Shown here piece after piece: positions 26,608-34,684 of a stretch of DNA of 64,000 nt. The notes beneath the pieces were generated by a model. That model saw nothing but the letters and a program-made list of their open reading frames with translations. It was not told the DNA's origin and did not search any database. Positions within the stretch are counted from its first letter, which is position 1; every line of letters begins with the position of its first letter. A program made the position numbers and the translations under genes. Source of the stretch: Alphaproteobacteria bacterium (GTDB lineage: Bacteria; Pseudomonadota; Alphaproteobacteria; G02398745; G023898745); NCBI GenBank assembly GCA_023898745.1, contig CP060237.1, positions 889,498-953,497 of the forward strand, in the 5' to 3' direction.

Positions 26608-27216
26608 TTATATGGATTTTAAAGCCATATCAACTCTTTTTTCTATGACTTCGTCGACCAACCCAAACTTCAAAGCATCATCTGCGCTTAAGAATGTATC
26701 ACGCTCTAAGGCTGTTTTAATCTTAGAAATTGACTGTCCAGTAAAATCAGCATACATTGCATAAAGTGTTTCTCTTGATTTCAACATTTCTTCTATTTGA
26801 ATCTTCATATCACTTGCTTGGCCCCTTGCGCCACCATGGGGTTGATGGATCATTACGCGACTATTTTTTAAGGCATAACGCTTACCTTTTGTGCCGCCCG
26901 CAAGAAGCAACGAACCTCCTGAACACGCTTGCCCTATACAAACCGTATAGACATCTGGAGTAATGAAGTTCATTGTATCCAGCATGGCAAAGGTTGATGA
27001 AACCACGCCTCCTGGAGAGTTGATATAGAGATAAATAGGCGCTTCTGGATTCTCAGCTTCCAAAAACAAAAGTTGTGCTGAAATCAATGATGCAACATCA
27101 TCATTAATCTCACCTGTTAAAAAGATAATACGCTCCCTCAATAGGCGAGAATATATATCATATGCCCTTTCACCTCTACCGGATTGCTCAATAACTGTTG
27201 GTACAAGATAACCCAA
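26608..27216 (-). CDS. clpP: ClpP protease subunit
   Basis: Serine peptidase barrel that pairs with ClpX. The 202-residue protein starts with VPTVIEQSGRGERAYDIYSRLLRERIIFL and carries the catalytic triad: Ser in GQACSGGSLLLAGG, His in MIHQPHGG, Asp in GLVDEVIE. The only usable start for the full N-terminus is a TTG at 27216: an in-frame TGA lies eight codons upstream and no ATG or GTG falls between. Downstream by 69 bases is clpX, in the usual order. No CIRCE is seen upstream. Confidence 0.96.
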   Translation of the reverse strand: MGYLVPTVIEQSGRGERAYDIYSRLLRERIIFLTGEINDDVASLISAQLLFLEAENPEAPIYLYINSPGGVVSSTFAMLDTMNFITPDVYTVCIGQACSGGSLLLAGGTKGKRYALKNSRVMIHQPHGGARGQASDMKIQIEEMLKSRETLYAMYADFTGQSISKIKTALERDTFLSADDALKFGLVDEVIEKRVDMALKSI

Positions 27217-27368
27217 AACTGCATGCTCTTCATCTGATCATACTAAAGTATGTCACGTTTTTTTTGTCGTGACTATAGAGAGTATAAAATTTTGTAAGTT
27301 TTTGTGAGTACAACACTTGTATTTAGAATATATTTACTTTTTATTAAGATTTCAAATATTCGCACAGT

Positions 27369-27440
27369 CGTCATCACGAGGAGCGTAGCGACATGGTGAT
27401 CCATAGATGGCCACGCGCTCTAACGAACGTTCGCGATCTG
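27369..27440. repeat. family-B palindromic element (decayed right arm)
   Basis: Begins CGTCATCACGAGGAGCG and includes TGGTGATCCA and ATGGCCACGCGCTC. The expected closing arm CTCGCAATGACG is degraded to TTCGCGATCTGATTC, so the right boundary is approximate. Confidence 0.65.
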
Positions 27441-27471
27441 ATTCATCCCTCACGAATTAAATATGTGCAGA

Positions 27472-27557
27472 CGTCATCACGAGCCTTGCGAAGCAAGGCG
27501 TGGTGAGCTAGAAAAACATGGATGGCCACGATTTTCTTTCGAAAATCTCGCCATGAC
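27472..27557. repeat. family-B palindromic element with expanded inner hairpin
   Basis: CGTCATCACGAG at the left and CTCGCCATGACAG at the right are inverted. The interior carries two separate small hairpins (CCTTGCGAAGCAAGG and GATTTTCTTTCGAAAATC), showing that the inner part of the family varies while the outer arms stay fixed. Confidence 0.75.
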
Positions 27558-27682
27558 AGTCGTGATCCTTATATTTCTCTATCAATTTCTCCAGAAGAAA
27601 AGCTTACATGGTTAAGCGTTTAGGACTTTTTTGGATTTTAGAAAATTCGTGGGGATGCGTCAGCTCGTAATGACGCATGCGG

Positions 27683-28435
27683 TTAAGTTTTCAAATACTT
27701 TTGCCATAAATCCAGGCGTTTTTCTTTAGTGATCTTTTCGGACATTTCTTTTTTCCATTTTGCAATATCGCCATGGTGCCCGCTCAACAAAACTTCAGGC
27801 ACTTGCTTACCTTTCCATTCTCTTGGTTTTGTATAATGGGGGTATTCCAATAAGCAATTTTCGAAAGACTCATATGCTAATGTTTCTTTTCGCTCAACGG
27901 TTTGATATCTCAAAATCGCATCCATCATGGTTATAGCAGCCACCTCTCCACCTGAGAGAATAAAATCACCTAGGCTGAGTTCTATAAGTCCATGATTTTC
28001 GCGCCAATATTCAAGCACACGCTCATCGATTCCTTCATAACGCCCACATAGGAATATAATCTCAAGCTCGTCATCCTGAGCTTCAGCAAAAGAGCTTCTG
28101 GTGTTTGTTTCAGAATGACGATGCCAAAATCTTTTGACATGTTCTTGTTTAAACACCTCACCCTTCGGACTCAAATATACAATTATAGGATTTTTATGCA
28201 ACGTCAGAGCATATACTAAGGCATCATGCACAACATCACACATAATCACCAACCCAAAATCACCGCCAAATGACGTATCATCAACTTTATGATGCTTTGA
28301 ATGAGAAAAATCACGCATATTAATTACACGCAACTTCCATTCTTTTTTCTCTAAAGCTTTGCCTGATAAAGAATGCTCCAAAGGACCAGGAAACATCTCA
28401 GGAAATAAGGTAATAACGGTAAAATTTGCTGACAC
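27683..28435 (-). CDS. trmD: tRNA (guanine-N1)-methyltransferase with in-frame repeat insertion
   Basis: Methylates G37 next to the anticodon, preventing frameshifts. Landmarks: VITLFPEMFPGPLEHSLSGKAL, HHKVDDTSFGGDFGLVIM, IIFLCGRYEGIDERV, SLGDFILSGGEVAAITMMDA and LLEYPHYTKP, forming the trefoil-knot enzyme. Compared with the family there is an extra stretch of about 17 residues (reading SETNTRSSFAEAQDDE) just before the cofactor-site strand; it is encoded by a palindromic repeat at 28069-28120. I chose the GTG at 28435 because it gives MSANFTVITLFPEMF; the frame runs on to a TTG at 28498, but that would run into the promoter space of polA. Confidence 0.93.
   Translation of the reverse strand: MSANFTVITLFPEMFPGPLEHSLSGKALEKKEWKLRVINMRDFSHSKHHKVDDTSFGGDFGLVIMCDVVHDALVYALTLHKNPIIVYLSPKGEVFKQEHVKRFWHRHSETNTRSSFAEAQDDELEIIFLCGRYEGIDERVLEYWRENHGLIELSLGDFILSGGEVAAITMMDAILRYQTVERKETLAYESFENCLLEYPHYTKPREWKGKQVPEVLLSGHHGDIAKWKKEMSEKITKEKRLDLWQKYLKT
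28069..28120. repeat. family-A palindromic element translated inside trmD
   Basis: CGTCATCCTGAGC and GTTTCAGAATGACG are inverted arms of a 52-base element that sits in the trmD frame without breaking it. On the minus strand it is read as an Arg/Ser/Ala/Gln/Asp-rich surface loop (ending QDDE). Confidence 0.8.
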
Positions 28436-28503
28436 GATGAAATGACTTTGTAGGATATATATTGTTATATTTATGTAACGAATAAGCAAAAACTTCAACT
28501 TTC

Positions 28504-30912
28504 GTGAAACGTCTCAATTTAATCGATGGCTATGGCTATGTTTTTCGGGCATACTACGCCCTTCCCCCTCTAACCAACCCAAAAGGTGATCCTGTCGGCG
28601 CTGTCTTTGGGTTTTGTCGCATGATGATCAAGCTTATGCAAAGTCGCCCTGATGAATTATTTTTGGCTGTGTTTGACTCAGGCAAAACAAATTTTCGCCA
28701 TGATCTTTATCCGGAATATAAAAGCAAACGCGTAGAGGCACCAGAAGATCTAAAAAAACAGTTCCCAATTATAAGAGATGCATGCAAAGCTTTGGGCATC
28801 CATCAAGTTGAGCAAGATGGTTATGAAGCAGATGATATTATTGCATCCTATGCGAAAAAGGCTTCTCAAGGTAGTTACATTGTAAATATTATTTCTGGTG
28901 ATAAAGATTTTATGCAGCTTCTAACTAATGAAAAAGTGAAAATCTTTCATCCCATTAAAGAAAAAGAACTGACGTCCGAAGATGTCCTGAAAAAGTTTGG
29001 AGTGCCACCGCATCAGGTTTTAGATGTGCAATCTATCATGGGTGACTCTTCTGATGGCATTCCTGGAATTCCCGGCATAGGACCCAAGGGTGCACAGGAG
29101 CTCATATCTAAATATAAAACCTTAGAGGGTGTTTATGAACACTTAGATGATCTCCCAAATAACAAGCGTAAAGAGCGCTTGATTGAGCATAAGGACAAGG
29201 CTTTTATTTCAAAACAACTGGCGCATTTGAAAGATGATTTAGAAATAAAACACGATTTATCGCAATTACATTTAGAATCACCTGACCGTACATTCTTTCA
29301 AGAAAATGGATTTCATAGCTTATTAGCCATGCTAGAGCAGAAAGCTGTTAAATTAAAAACTCTTTCATCTTTTGAGGAGTTCTATAAGCGCGCACTTAAT
29401 AGTTTAGAAGTCTATATTCGTATAGATGGAAATAGCACCACTTGTTTAGTCAATGGATTTGCTTTTGAGACATCTGATGCAAATTTTCTGAAAAACATCA
29501 AACCTCTTCTCGAAAACCCCGGTATCACAAAAATCTTTCACTCTGTCAAAGATGTGATTTATCAGTGTCAAGAATTAGATACAAACCTTAAAGGATATCA
29601 TGCATTAGAATCTATGTCTTTATGCTTATTTTCAGGAAAGCACGACCATTCTTTAAAAGCTCTTGAAGCATATTACAATGATAAAAATCTCTATCCTCTA
29701 CTTAAAAAAGACCTGGTTAAAGCCGAAGCGCTGTCACTTTACGAACAAGGAGAGCGATACCTACCCGAAATTCTCGTGAATATTGAAAAGCACGGCATCC
29801 AAATTGATATGGAATTTTTGATGCAATATGAAGATCATATTGAGAAAGAATTAGTTAAATGTGAAAAAGAAATTTATAACATTGTTGGAAAGGAGTTTAA
29901 CATCAATTCACCAAAACAACTTGGAGCTATTTTGTTTGAAGATATGCAAATTATCGGAACGACAAAAACCAAAACAGGTAGCTATTCAACAGACTCTGAT
30001 GTGTTAGAAAAAATTAACCTCCCGCTGACAAATCTCATTCTAACCTATAGGCAGCTAGCTAAAATTCTTAACACATATGTGAAGCCTTTGATTGAAAAAA
30101 CACAAAAAGGCCGCGTTCATACAACCTTATTGCACAATAATGTTTTAACAGGTCGCCTCTCTTCTCAAAACCCCAACTTGCAAAATATTCCAGCAAAATC
30201 AGATGATGTGCGCAAGGCATTTGTAGCACCTAAAGGCACGAAACTATTAAGCTTCGACTATTCACAAATCGAACTTAGACTGTTAGCCCATTTTTCCCAA
30301 GAAAAAGCTTTGGTTGAAGCATTTCGCCATGGCGAGGATATCCATGCCAAAACAGCCCAAGAAGTTTTCGGAACTGTAACAGATGAAACGCGACGCAATG
30401 CGAAAATGATTAACTATGGTATCATTTATGGCATGAGCGCATTTGGATTATCTGAAGCATTGAAAATCCCAAAATCTGAAGCGCAAAAAATCATTGATCA
30501 ATATGTAGGTCAATATAAAAACGTTCAAGCGTACATTGAAACACAAAAAGCTATGGCCAAAACACAAGGCTTTGTAAAAACGCTATTCAATAAACGTATT
30601 TATATTTCTGAAATTCAAGGAAAGTTTGCTGGACATGCTGAACGTCAAAGCATCAATGCGCCCTTGCAAGGCACAACAGCCGATATGATGAAAATTGCGA
30701 TGAATCGTGTATATTTTTGGCTACAGATGGATAAATTACGTTCTAAGATGATTTTGCAGGTTCATGACGAATTATTATTTGAAGTTCCAAAAAATGAAGT
30801 TGATATTGTAAAAATGAAAGTGAAATTCTTGATGGAAACTGTATGTGATTTCTTGGATGTCCCGATTATTGCCAATATGAAAATGGGAGAAAATTGGCAG
30901 GAGTTGAAATAG
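28504..30912 (+). CDS. polA: DNA polymerase I, apparently without proofreading
   Basis: Repair and Okazaki-fragment polymerase, 802 residues. The 5'-nuclease domain is intact (LIDGYGYVFRAYYALPPL, FDSGKTNFRHDLYPEYKSKR, YEADDIIASYA, SGDKDFMQL). The polymerase domain has motif A (LLSFDYSQIELRLLAHFS), motif B (RRNAKMINYGIIYGMSAFG) and motif C (LQVHDELLFEVP). Between them, at about residues 295-440, the 3'-5' exonuclease fold is shortened and the acidic residues of DxE, the NxxYD and the YAxxD motifs cannot be found. This resembles Taq polymerase, so proofreading is probably lost. Starts at GTG 28504, divergent from trmD. Confidence 0.96.
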   Translation: MKRLNLIDGYGYVFRAYYALPPLTNPKGDPVGAVFGFCRMMIKLMQSRPDELFLAVFDSGKTNFRHDLYPEYKSKRVEAPEDLKKQFPIIRDACKALGIHQVEQDGYEADDIIASYAKKASQGSYIVNIISGDKDFMQLLTNEKVKIFHPIKEKELTSEDVLKKFGVPPHQVLDVQSIMGDSSDGIPGIPGIGPKGAQELISKYKTLEGVYEHLDDLPNNKRKERLIEHKDKAFISKQLAHLKDDLEIKHDLSQLHLESPDRTFFQENGFHSLLAMLEQKAVKLKTLSSFEEFYKRALNSLEVYIRIDGNSTTCLVNGFAFETSDANFLKNIKPLLENPGITKIFHSVKDVIYQCQELDTNLKGYHALESMSLCLFSGKHDHSLKALEAYYNDKNLYPLLKKDLVKAEALSLYEQGERYLPEILVNIEKHGIQIDMEFLMQYEDHIEKELVKCEKEIYNIVGKEFNINSPKQLGAILFEDMQIIGTTKTKTGSYSTDSDVLEKINLPLTNLILTYRQLAKILNTYVKPLIEKTQKGRVHTTLLHNNVLTGRLSSQNPNLQNIPAKSDDVRKAFVAPKGTKLLSFDYSQIELRLLAHFSQEKALVEAFRHGEDIHAKTAQEVFGTVTDETRRNAKMINYGIIYGMSAFGLSEALKIPKSEAQKIIDQYVGQYKNVQAYIETQKAMAKTQGFVKTLFNKRIYISEIQGKFAGHAERQSINAPLQGTTADMMKIAMNRVYFWLQMDKLRSKMILQVHDELLFEVPKNEVDIVKMKVKFLMETVCDFLDVPIIANMKMGENWQELK

Positions 30913-31398
30913 CTACTTCTTCACCCCAACCATCGCAGGTCTAAGAAGTCTCTCGTGCATCTTGTACCCCTCTTGCATCACTCGCACCACTGTTTGCGAT
31001 GGATGTTCAGAAGTCTCATCTTCAATCTCTGTAACCACCTCGTGTACATTTGGGTCGAGCTCATGATGAAGTGAATCAACTTTTTTAACACCATGCGCAT
31101 TAAGAATTTTATCAAATTCTTGGTGGATCATCTTGATGCCATCCACAGTACTTTTAACGTCTTGCGTTTTTTCAATACTTTGCAACGCCATTTCAAGACC
31201 ATCAATCACCTTCAGCAGATCTTTTGCAAAACGAAATGCACCAAACTGAGCCGCATCCACGCGCTCTTTTTCAAAGCGCTTTCTAGTGTTTTCAAGGTCT
31301 GCACGACCCCTAAGAACTTCACTTTCCAGCGCCTTAACTTTTTCTTGCAGCTCCTCTATAGGATCTACTTCTACTTCTTGATCTTTTTCTTCTGTCAT
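30913..31398 (-). CDS. grpE: nucleotide exchange factor GrpE
   Basis: Exchanges ADP on DnaK. The 161-residue protein has an acidic N-terminus, a long dimerising coiled coil (EELQEKVKALESEVLRGRADLENTRKRFEKE), the family segment FAKDLLKVIDGLEMAL, and the C-terminal beta domain (EVVTEIEDETSEHPSQTVVRVMQEGYKMHERLLRPAMVGV split over about residues 120-158). It is not linked to dnaK or hrcA and lacks a visible CIRCE. Its stop abuts the polA stop, tail to tail. Confidence 0.96.
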   Translation of the reverse strand: MTEEKDQEVEVDPIEELQEKVKALESEVLRGRADLENTRKRFEKERVDAAQFGAFRFAKDLLKVIDGLEMALQSIEKTQDVKSTVDGIKMIHQEFDKILNAHGVKKVDSLHHELDPNVHEVVTEIEDETSEHPSQTVVRVMQEGYKMHERLLRPAMVGVKK

Positions 31399-31402
31399 AG
31401 AC

Positions 31403-31576
31403 CTATTTCATTTTTGCTTCTTTGAACATTACGTGCTTTCTCACACGAGGATCGTATTTTTTCATTTCTAACTTATCAGGCTTTGTTCTTGCATTTTTCT
31501 TAGTTACATAAAAATATCCTGTGTCTGCAGAACTGATCATCCTGATTTGAATGACTGCGCCTTTTTTCTTTGCCAT
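31403..31576 (-). CDS. rpmG: 50S ribosomal protein L33
   Basis: A 57-residue protein read from ATG 31576 to TAG 31403, with MAKKKGAVIQIRMISSADTG, FYVTKKNARTKPDKLEMKKY, then DPRVRKHVMFKEAKMK, a clear match to the alphaproteobacterial L33 without zinc-binding cysteines. L33 sits near the E-site tRNA. It lies four bases upstream of grpE in the same direction, so the two are probably cotranscribed. Confidence 0.95.
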   Translation of the reverse strand: MAKKKGAVIQIRMISSADTGYFYVTKKNARTKPDKLEMKKYDPRVRKHVMFKEAKMK

Positions 31577-31643
31577 TGTTTCTTGTTCAAGTCCTTATAT
31601 AGAGTATGCTACCATAATTTATTAGGATAAGAAAATAGGTAAG

Positions 31644-31718
31644 GTCGTTATGGCGAGACCCTTAAGGGTTGTGGCCATCCATTATGGATCACCGCGTTGC
31701 CGCATTCCTCGTGATGAC
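31644..31718. repeat. family-B palindromic element (reverse orientation)
   Basis: Reads GTCGTTATGGCGAG at the left and CCTCGTGATGAC at the right, with GGCCATCC and TGGATCACC boxes, that is, the reverse of the other copies. It ends 17 bases before the dapE start codon and may sit in its leader. Confidence 0.7.
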
Positions 31719-31735
31719 AACCCCACGCAAAAAAC

Positions 31736-32785
31736 ATGCTTGAACACGAACTTGCTAAAAAACTCATAAAAATTAAAAGCATTACTCCAGAGAATAATGG
31801 ATGTCTAGAGCTTATTGCATCTTATCTTCCTGATTTTGAACATAGCTATATCAACAAAGGAAATACATCTAATTTATTCTCAAAATATAAAAACGGCGCT
31901 AAACATTTTGCTTTTGCTGGCCATATCGATGTTGTGCCAGTGTCTGATAATTGGTCTGTTCCGCCTTTTGATGGCGTTGTAAAAAATGGATATTTATATG
32001 GACGCGGTACCAACGATATGAAAGGCGCTATTGCATGCTTTGTTGCTGCATTTTTGGAAGTTAAAGATAAAATTAATTATTCTGTAAGCTTTCTTTTAAC
32101 GAGCGACGAAGAAGGTGATGCAACCTATGGTACACGTGAAATTATTAAATATTTACAAGATAAAAATGAAAAAATAGACCTGTGTTTGATTGGAGAGCCC
32201 ACTTCAAAAAACAAGGTTGGTGATCGCATTAAAATAGGAAGTCGTGGCAGTATCAATACACGCATTCGTGTTCATGGGCAAGCTGGACATGTTGGATATC
32301 CGGATGAAGCAAAAAACCCTATTCCTATAGCGCTAGACCTCGCAAAAAAACTAAATGAACATGTATTAGATAAGGGTAATGAGCATTTTCAAGCATCTAA
32401 TTTGGAGCTTACATCCATCGATGTTAATAACACTGCAACCAATGTGATCCCACCTTATATCGATATCCGATTTAATATTCGATTTAACGATATTCATACA
32501 CATGAATCTTTAAAAGCATGGATTCAAAGTATCGCCCATGAGCATGAATGTCACTTTGAGTTCTGTGGCATACCTTATTATTGTGATATTTCCAAATTCA
32601 ATTTAAGCAGCGCGAATATTTCAACTCACGGCGCAGCAAGCGACGGGTTTATTATTAAAGACCTGTGCCCTTGTTTTGAATTAGGGTTGTTTTATGATCA
32701 AGCACACCAAAAAGACGAACGAGTTTTGTTGGAGGATTTGACTAAACTCAAAGAAATATACAAAGAAATACTCTTGCATTTCTAA
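31736..32785 (+). CDS. dapE: succinyl-diaminopimelate desuccinylase
   Basis: Zn-dependent M20 peptidase-family enzyme of the lysine/diaminopimelate pathway; DAP is needed for peptidoglycan. The 349-residue protein has the metal ligands in order: His in FAGHIDVVP, Asp in YGRGTNDMKGAIA, Glu pair in TSDEEGDATYG, the Glu-Pro-Thr block (IGEPTS), and a last His in YDQAHQKDERV. The dimerisation (lid) domain is in the middle (SRGSINTRIRVHGQAGHVGYP). The C-terminus is about 25 residues shorter than in E. coli. It heads a possible operon with the next two genes. Confidence 0.93.
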   Translation: MLEHELAKKLIKIKSITPENNGCLELIASYLPDFEHSYINKGNTSNLFSKYKNGAKHFAFAGHIDVVPVSDNWSVPPFDGVVKNGYLYGRGTNDMKGAIACFVAAFLEVKDKINYSVSFLLTSDEEGDATYGTREIIKYLQDKNEKIDLCLIGEPTSKNKVGDRIKIGSRGSINTRIRVHGQAGHVGYPDEAKNPIPIALDLAKKLNEHVLDKGNEHFQASNLELTSIDVNNTATNVIPPYIDIRFNIRFNDIHTHESLKAWIQSIAHEHECHFEFCGIPYYCDISKFNLSSANISTHGAASDGFIIKDLCPCFELGLFYDQAHQKDERVLLEDLTKLKEIYKEILLHF

Positions 32786-32809
32786 AGACAATCTTTTACA
32801 AAAAGATAT

Positions 32810-33451
32810 ATGAAGGAATTGTTAATTACTATGCTTAGCGATAAAGAATTTTTAGATATCGCCACAACAGACGGAAAGAAAACAAAACAAACAGAATACT
32901 ATCTTGCAGCTTATAAAAAATGGAAAAAAGATCGAAAATTTACACTGAACTGGTGTGCGTTTTTGTTTTTTGCATTTTGGATGATGTATAGAAAAATGTA
33001 CCTTACAGCCATTATTTTTGGAACCATTGCTTGGACGGTGCCTTTGTATTTAACGTCATTTGTTATAAAATTCTCAAACTTAATTCCCCTAGAAAAAATA
33101 CCAATGTATTCAGGTCTTGTAAGTTTGATTATCTACCTTTTTACCTTTGGACTCTTTGGAAATATTGTTTATTTTCATTTTGTAGACACAATGCACCAAT
33201 TGAAATATAAAAAAATTGGAACAAATAAAGGAATTATTTGGGCATTCTTTTGCGTTCTATTTATAGTCAGCGTATTGCTTGGGGGGCTCATGAGCCTCGA
33301 TCCTGGTTTTGTTAAGTATTTTATTGTTACGCTACCCGCTATTAGCTTCATTTCCAGCACAATCCTTCCTATTTTTTTAGGGTATCTCTTCGACAGAAGA
33401 TGGGGTGTAATCTTATATCCGCTTTTTAAAATCAAAAACCTTAAGGTATGA
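32810..33451 (+). CDS. DUF2628-family membrane protein
   Basis: A 213-residue protein with a soluble N-terminus followed by four or five membrane helices. The segment YYLAAYKKWKKDRKF and the following TLNWCAFLFFAFWMMYRKMY is the hallmark of DUF2628 proteins (a charged helix followed by NWAAF..P.W..YRKMY). Function of this family is unknown; members are small inner-membrane proteins. It follows dapE by 24 bases and overlaps the next gene by four bases (ATGA), suggesting a three-gene transcript. Confidence 0.75.
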   Translation: MKELLITMLSDKEFLDIATTDGKKTKQTEYYLAAYKKWKKDRKFTLNWCAFLFFAFWMMYRKMYLTAIIFGTIAWTVPLYLTSFVIKFSNLIPLEKIPMYSGLVSLIIYLFTFGLFGNIVYFHFVDTMHQLKYKKIGTNKGIIWAFFCVLFIVSVLLGGLMSLDPGFVKYFIVTLPAISFISSTILPIFLGYLFDRRWGVILYPLFKIKNLKV

Positions 33452-34578
33452 TATTTTTTTGCTTTGCCAACCTTGATCAACTGACAAATACTGAAGGACT
33501 TTCAGATTATATTGAAAATCTAGAAGACCAATTCAAAGATAAAATTGGTGGGGCTGTCGCTGTTGTATATAAAGGTCAGGTTATATATAAAAAAACTTTT
33601 GGGCAGACAAAACTTGAGGACGGAAAACCGATCACATCTAAGACAGTATTCTCTATTGCATCCTGCACAAAACCAATTGTCTCAACAGCTGTTGCAATGC
33701 TCATTAAACAAAAAAAACTTAGACTCAATGATACGGTTACATTTTTCAAAAAGAATCAGCCTGTCAAAGTCGAGCATTTGCTAGCCCACACAACGGGCTA
33801 TGTGTTTGATGGCGAAACGGATGGAAAAAGAAACAACAATAGAATGATTGAAAAAGGCGTTCCAAGATTGCAATTACTAAAAATATTAAAAAATAGCCCT
33901 CAAGAATTCAAACCTGGAGAAAAATATTCTTACAACAATATTACATTTAGTCTTATAGAAAACATCATTAAATCTAGTACGAAAAAAAATTGGAAATATG
34001 CTGTAGCAGAACTTCTAGATAGTTTAGATATAAATGACTACGCTTTTGGTTGTCCTGAAAATGATGAAACTATCGCTTACCCCCATTCTATTAAAAGTGA
34101 ACAATTCCAAACTGAAGTTGAAACTCTGCCTGTTAAACGCCCACACCATGAGTCGGTCGGTTCTGCCGGCGGACTTTTTATGTCTTTAGATGGAATGATT
34201 AAATTTTTAAAGCTACACATGGGCTACGCACCGCATGTTTTAACAAAAAAAGATTTAAAAAAATTTCACGAACCAAGAATTAGTACATCCTCTGATTGGT
34301 TTATGACAACATGGCCCATTCCTAGAGAAGAGTTTGATTTATCTTATGGCTTAGGCTGGCGTATTTTTGATTATAAAAATGATCCACTTAAAAAGAATCG
34401 CATCGTTTTTAGCATGGGATATCTAAGGGGTATGCTGCCATTTATTGGCTTTTTGCCGAATCACGAGATTGGTATTGTTATTCTGTTAAATCAAGATTAC
34501 TATAATTTTTCTCTGGAGCAAGGACTGGGTTTTTTAAATTACTTTGTGTCTAAGAGCACATCTAACTGTAAAATTTGA
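33448..34578 (+). CDS. serine beta-lactamase/esterase-like protein
   Basis: Class C beta-lactamase/PBP-like fold, 376 residues. The nucleophile motif SxxK is SCTK in FSIASCTKPIVSTAVAML, the second motif is YSYNN (YxN), and HLLAHTTGY matches the family pattern LL.HTSG. The third motif, usually HxG or KTG near the C-terminus, reads SMGYLRG, so histidine/lysine is missing; the enzyme may be an esterase or DD-peptidase-like protein rather than a lactamase. It begins with an ultrashort leader (MIFFCFA) and has an in-frame stop two codons upstream, so no longer signal peptide exists. Overlaps the DUF2628 gene by ATGA. Confidence 0.85.
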   Translation: MIFFCFANLDQLTNTEGLSDYIENLEDQFKDKIGGAVAVVYKGQVIYKKTFGQTKLEDGKPITSKTVFSIASCTKPIVSTAVAMLIKQKKLRLNDTVTFFKKNQPVKVEHLLAHTTGYVFDGETDGKRNNNRMIEKGVPRLQLLKILKNSPQEFKPGEKYSYNNITFSLIENIIKSSTKKNWKYAVAELLDSLDINDYAFGCPENDETIAYPHSIKSEQFQTEVETLPVKRPHHESVGSAGGLFMSLDGMIKFLKLHMGYAPHVLTKKDLKKFHEPRISTSSDWFMTTWPIPREEFDLSYGLGWRIFDYKNDPLKKNRIVFSMGYLRGMLPFIGFLPNHEIGIVILLNQDYYNFSLEQGLGFLNYFVSKSTSNCKI

Positions 34579-34596
34579 ATGATAAATAACCACAAT

Positions 34597-34619
34597 CAGA
34601 GCTCGTTATGAGAGCTCTG
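34597..34619. promoter_or_regulatory. 8-bp stem-loop in the rng leader
   Basis: CAGAGCTC and GAGCTCTG pair around the loop GTTATGA. It lies 66 bases upstream of the rng start and 18 bases after the preceding stop. No T-run follows. It could be a processing or autoregulatory structure of the RNase transcript, or part of the preceding gene's 3' end. Confidence 0.4.
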
Positions 34620-34684
34620 TACATCTTGTTCAAAAAGGTGTTAAATAAAAATGAGGTTGAAACTTGCAACCATGAAATTATTGC

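Larger units (their letters stand above)
27217..27682. other. repeat-rich intergenic region between trmD and clpP
   Basis: The 466 bases between trmD and clpP hold two tandem family-B palindromic elements (27369-27440 and 27472-27557) and a short half copy near 27655-27676. Next to clpP there are about 130 AT-rich bases that probably include its promoter. No gene or RNA was recognised. Confidence 0.6.

Noticed and set aside
28436..28498. Extended trmD N-terminus with a hydrophobic segment
   Set aside because: It needs a TTG start, adds residues absent from the family, and uses up the space for the divergent polA promoter.
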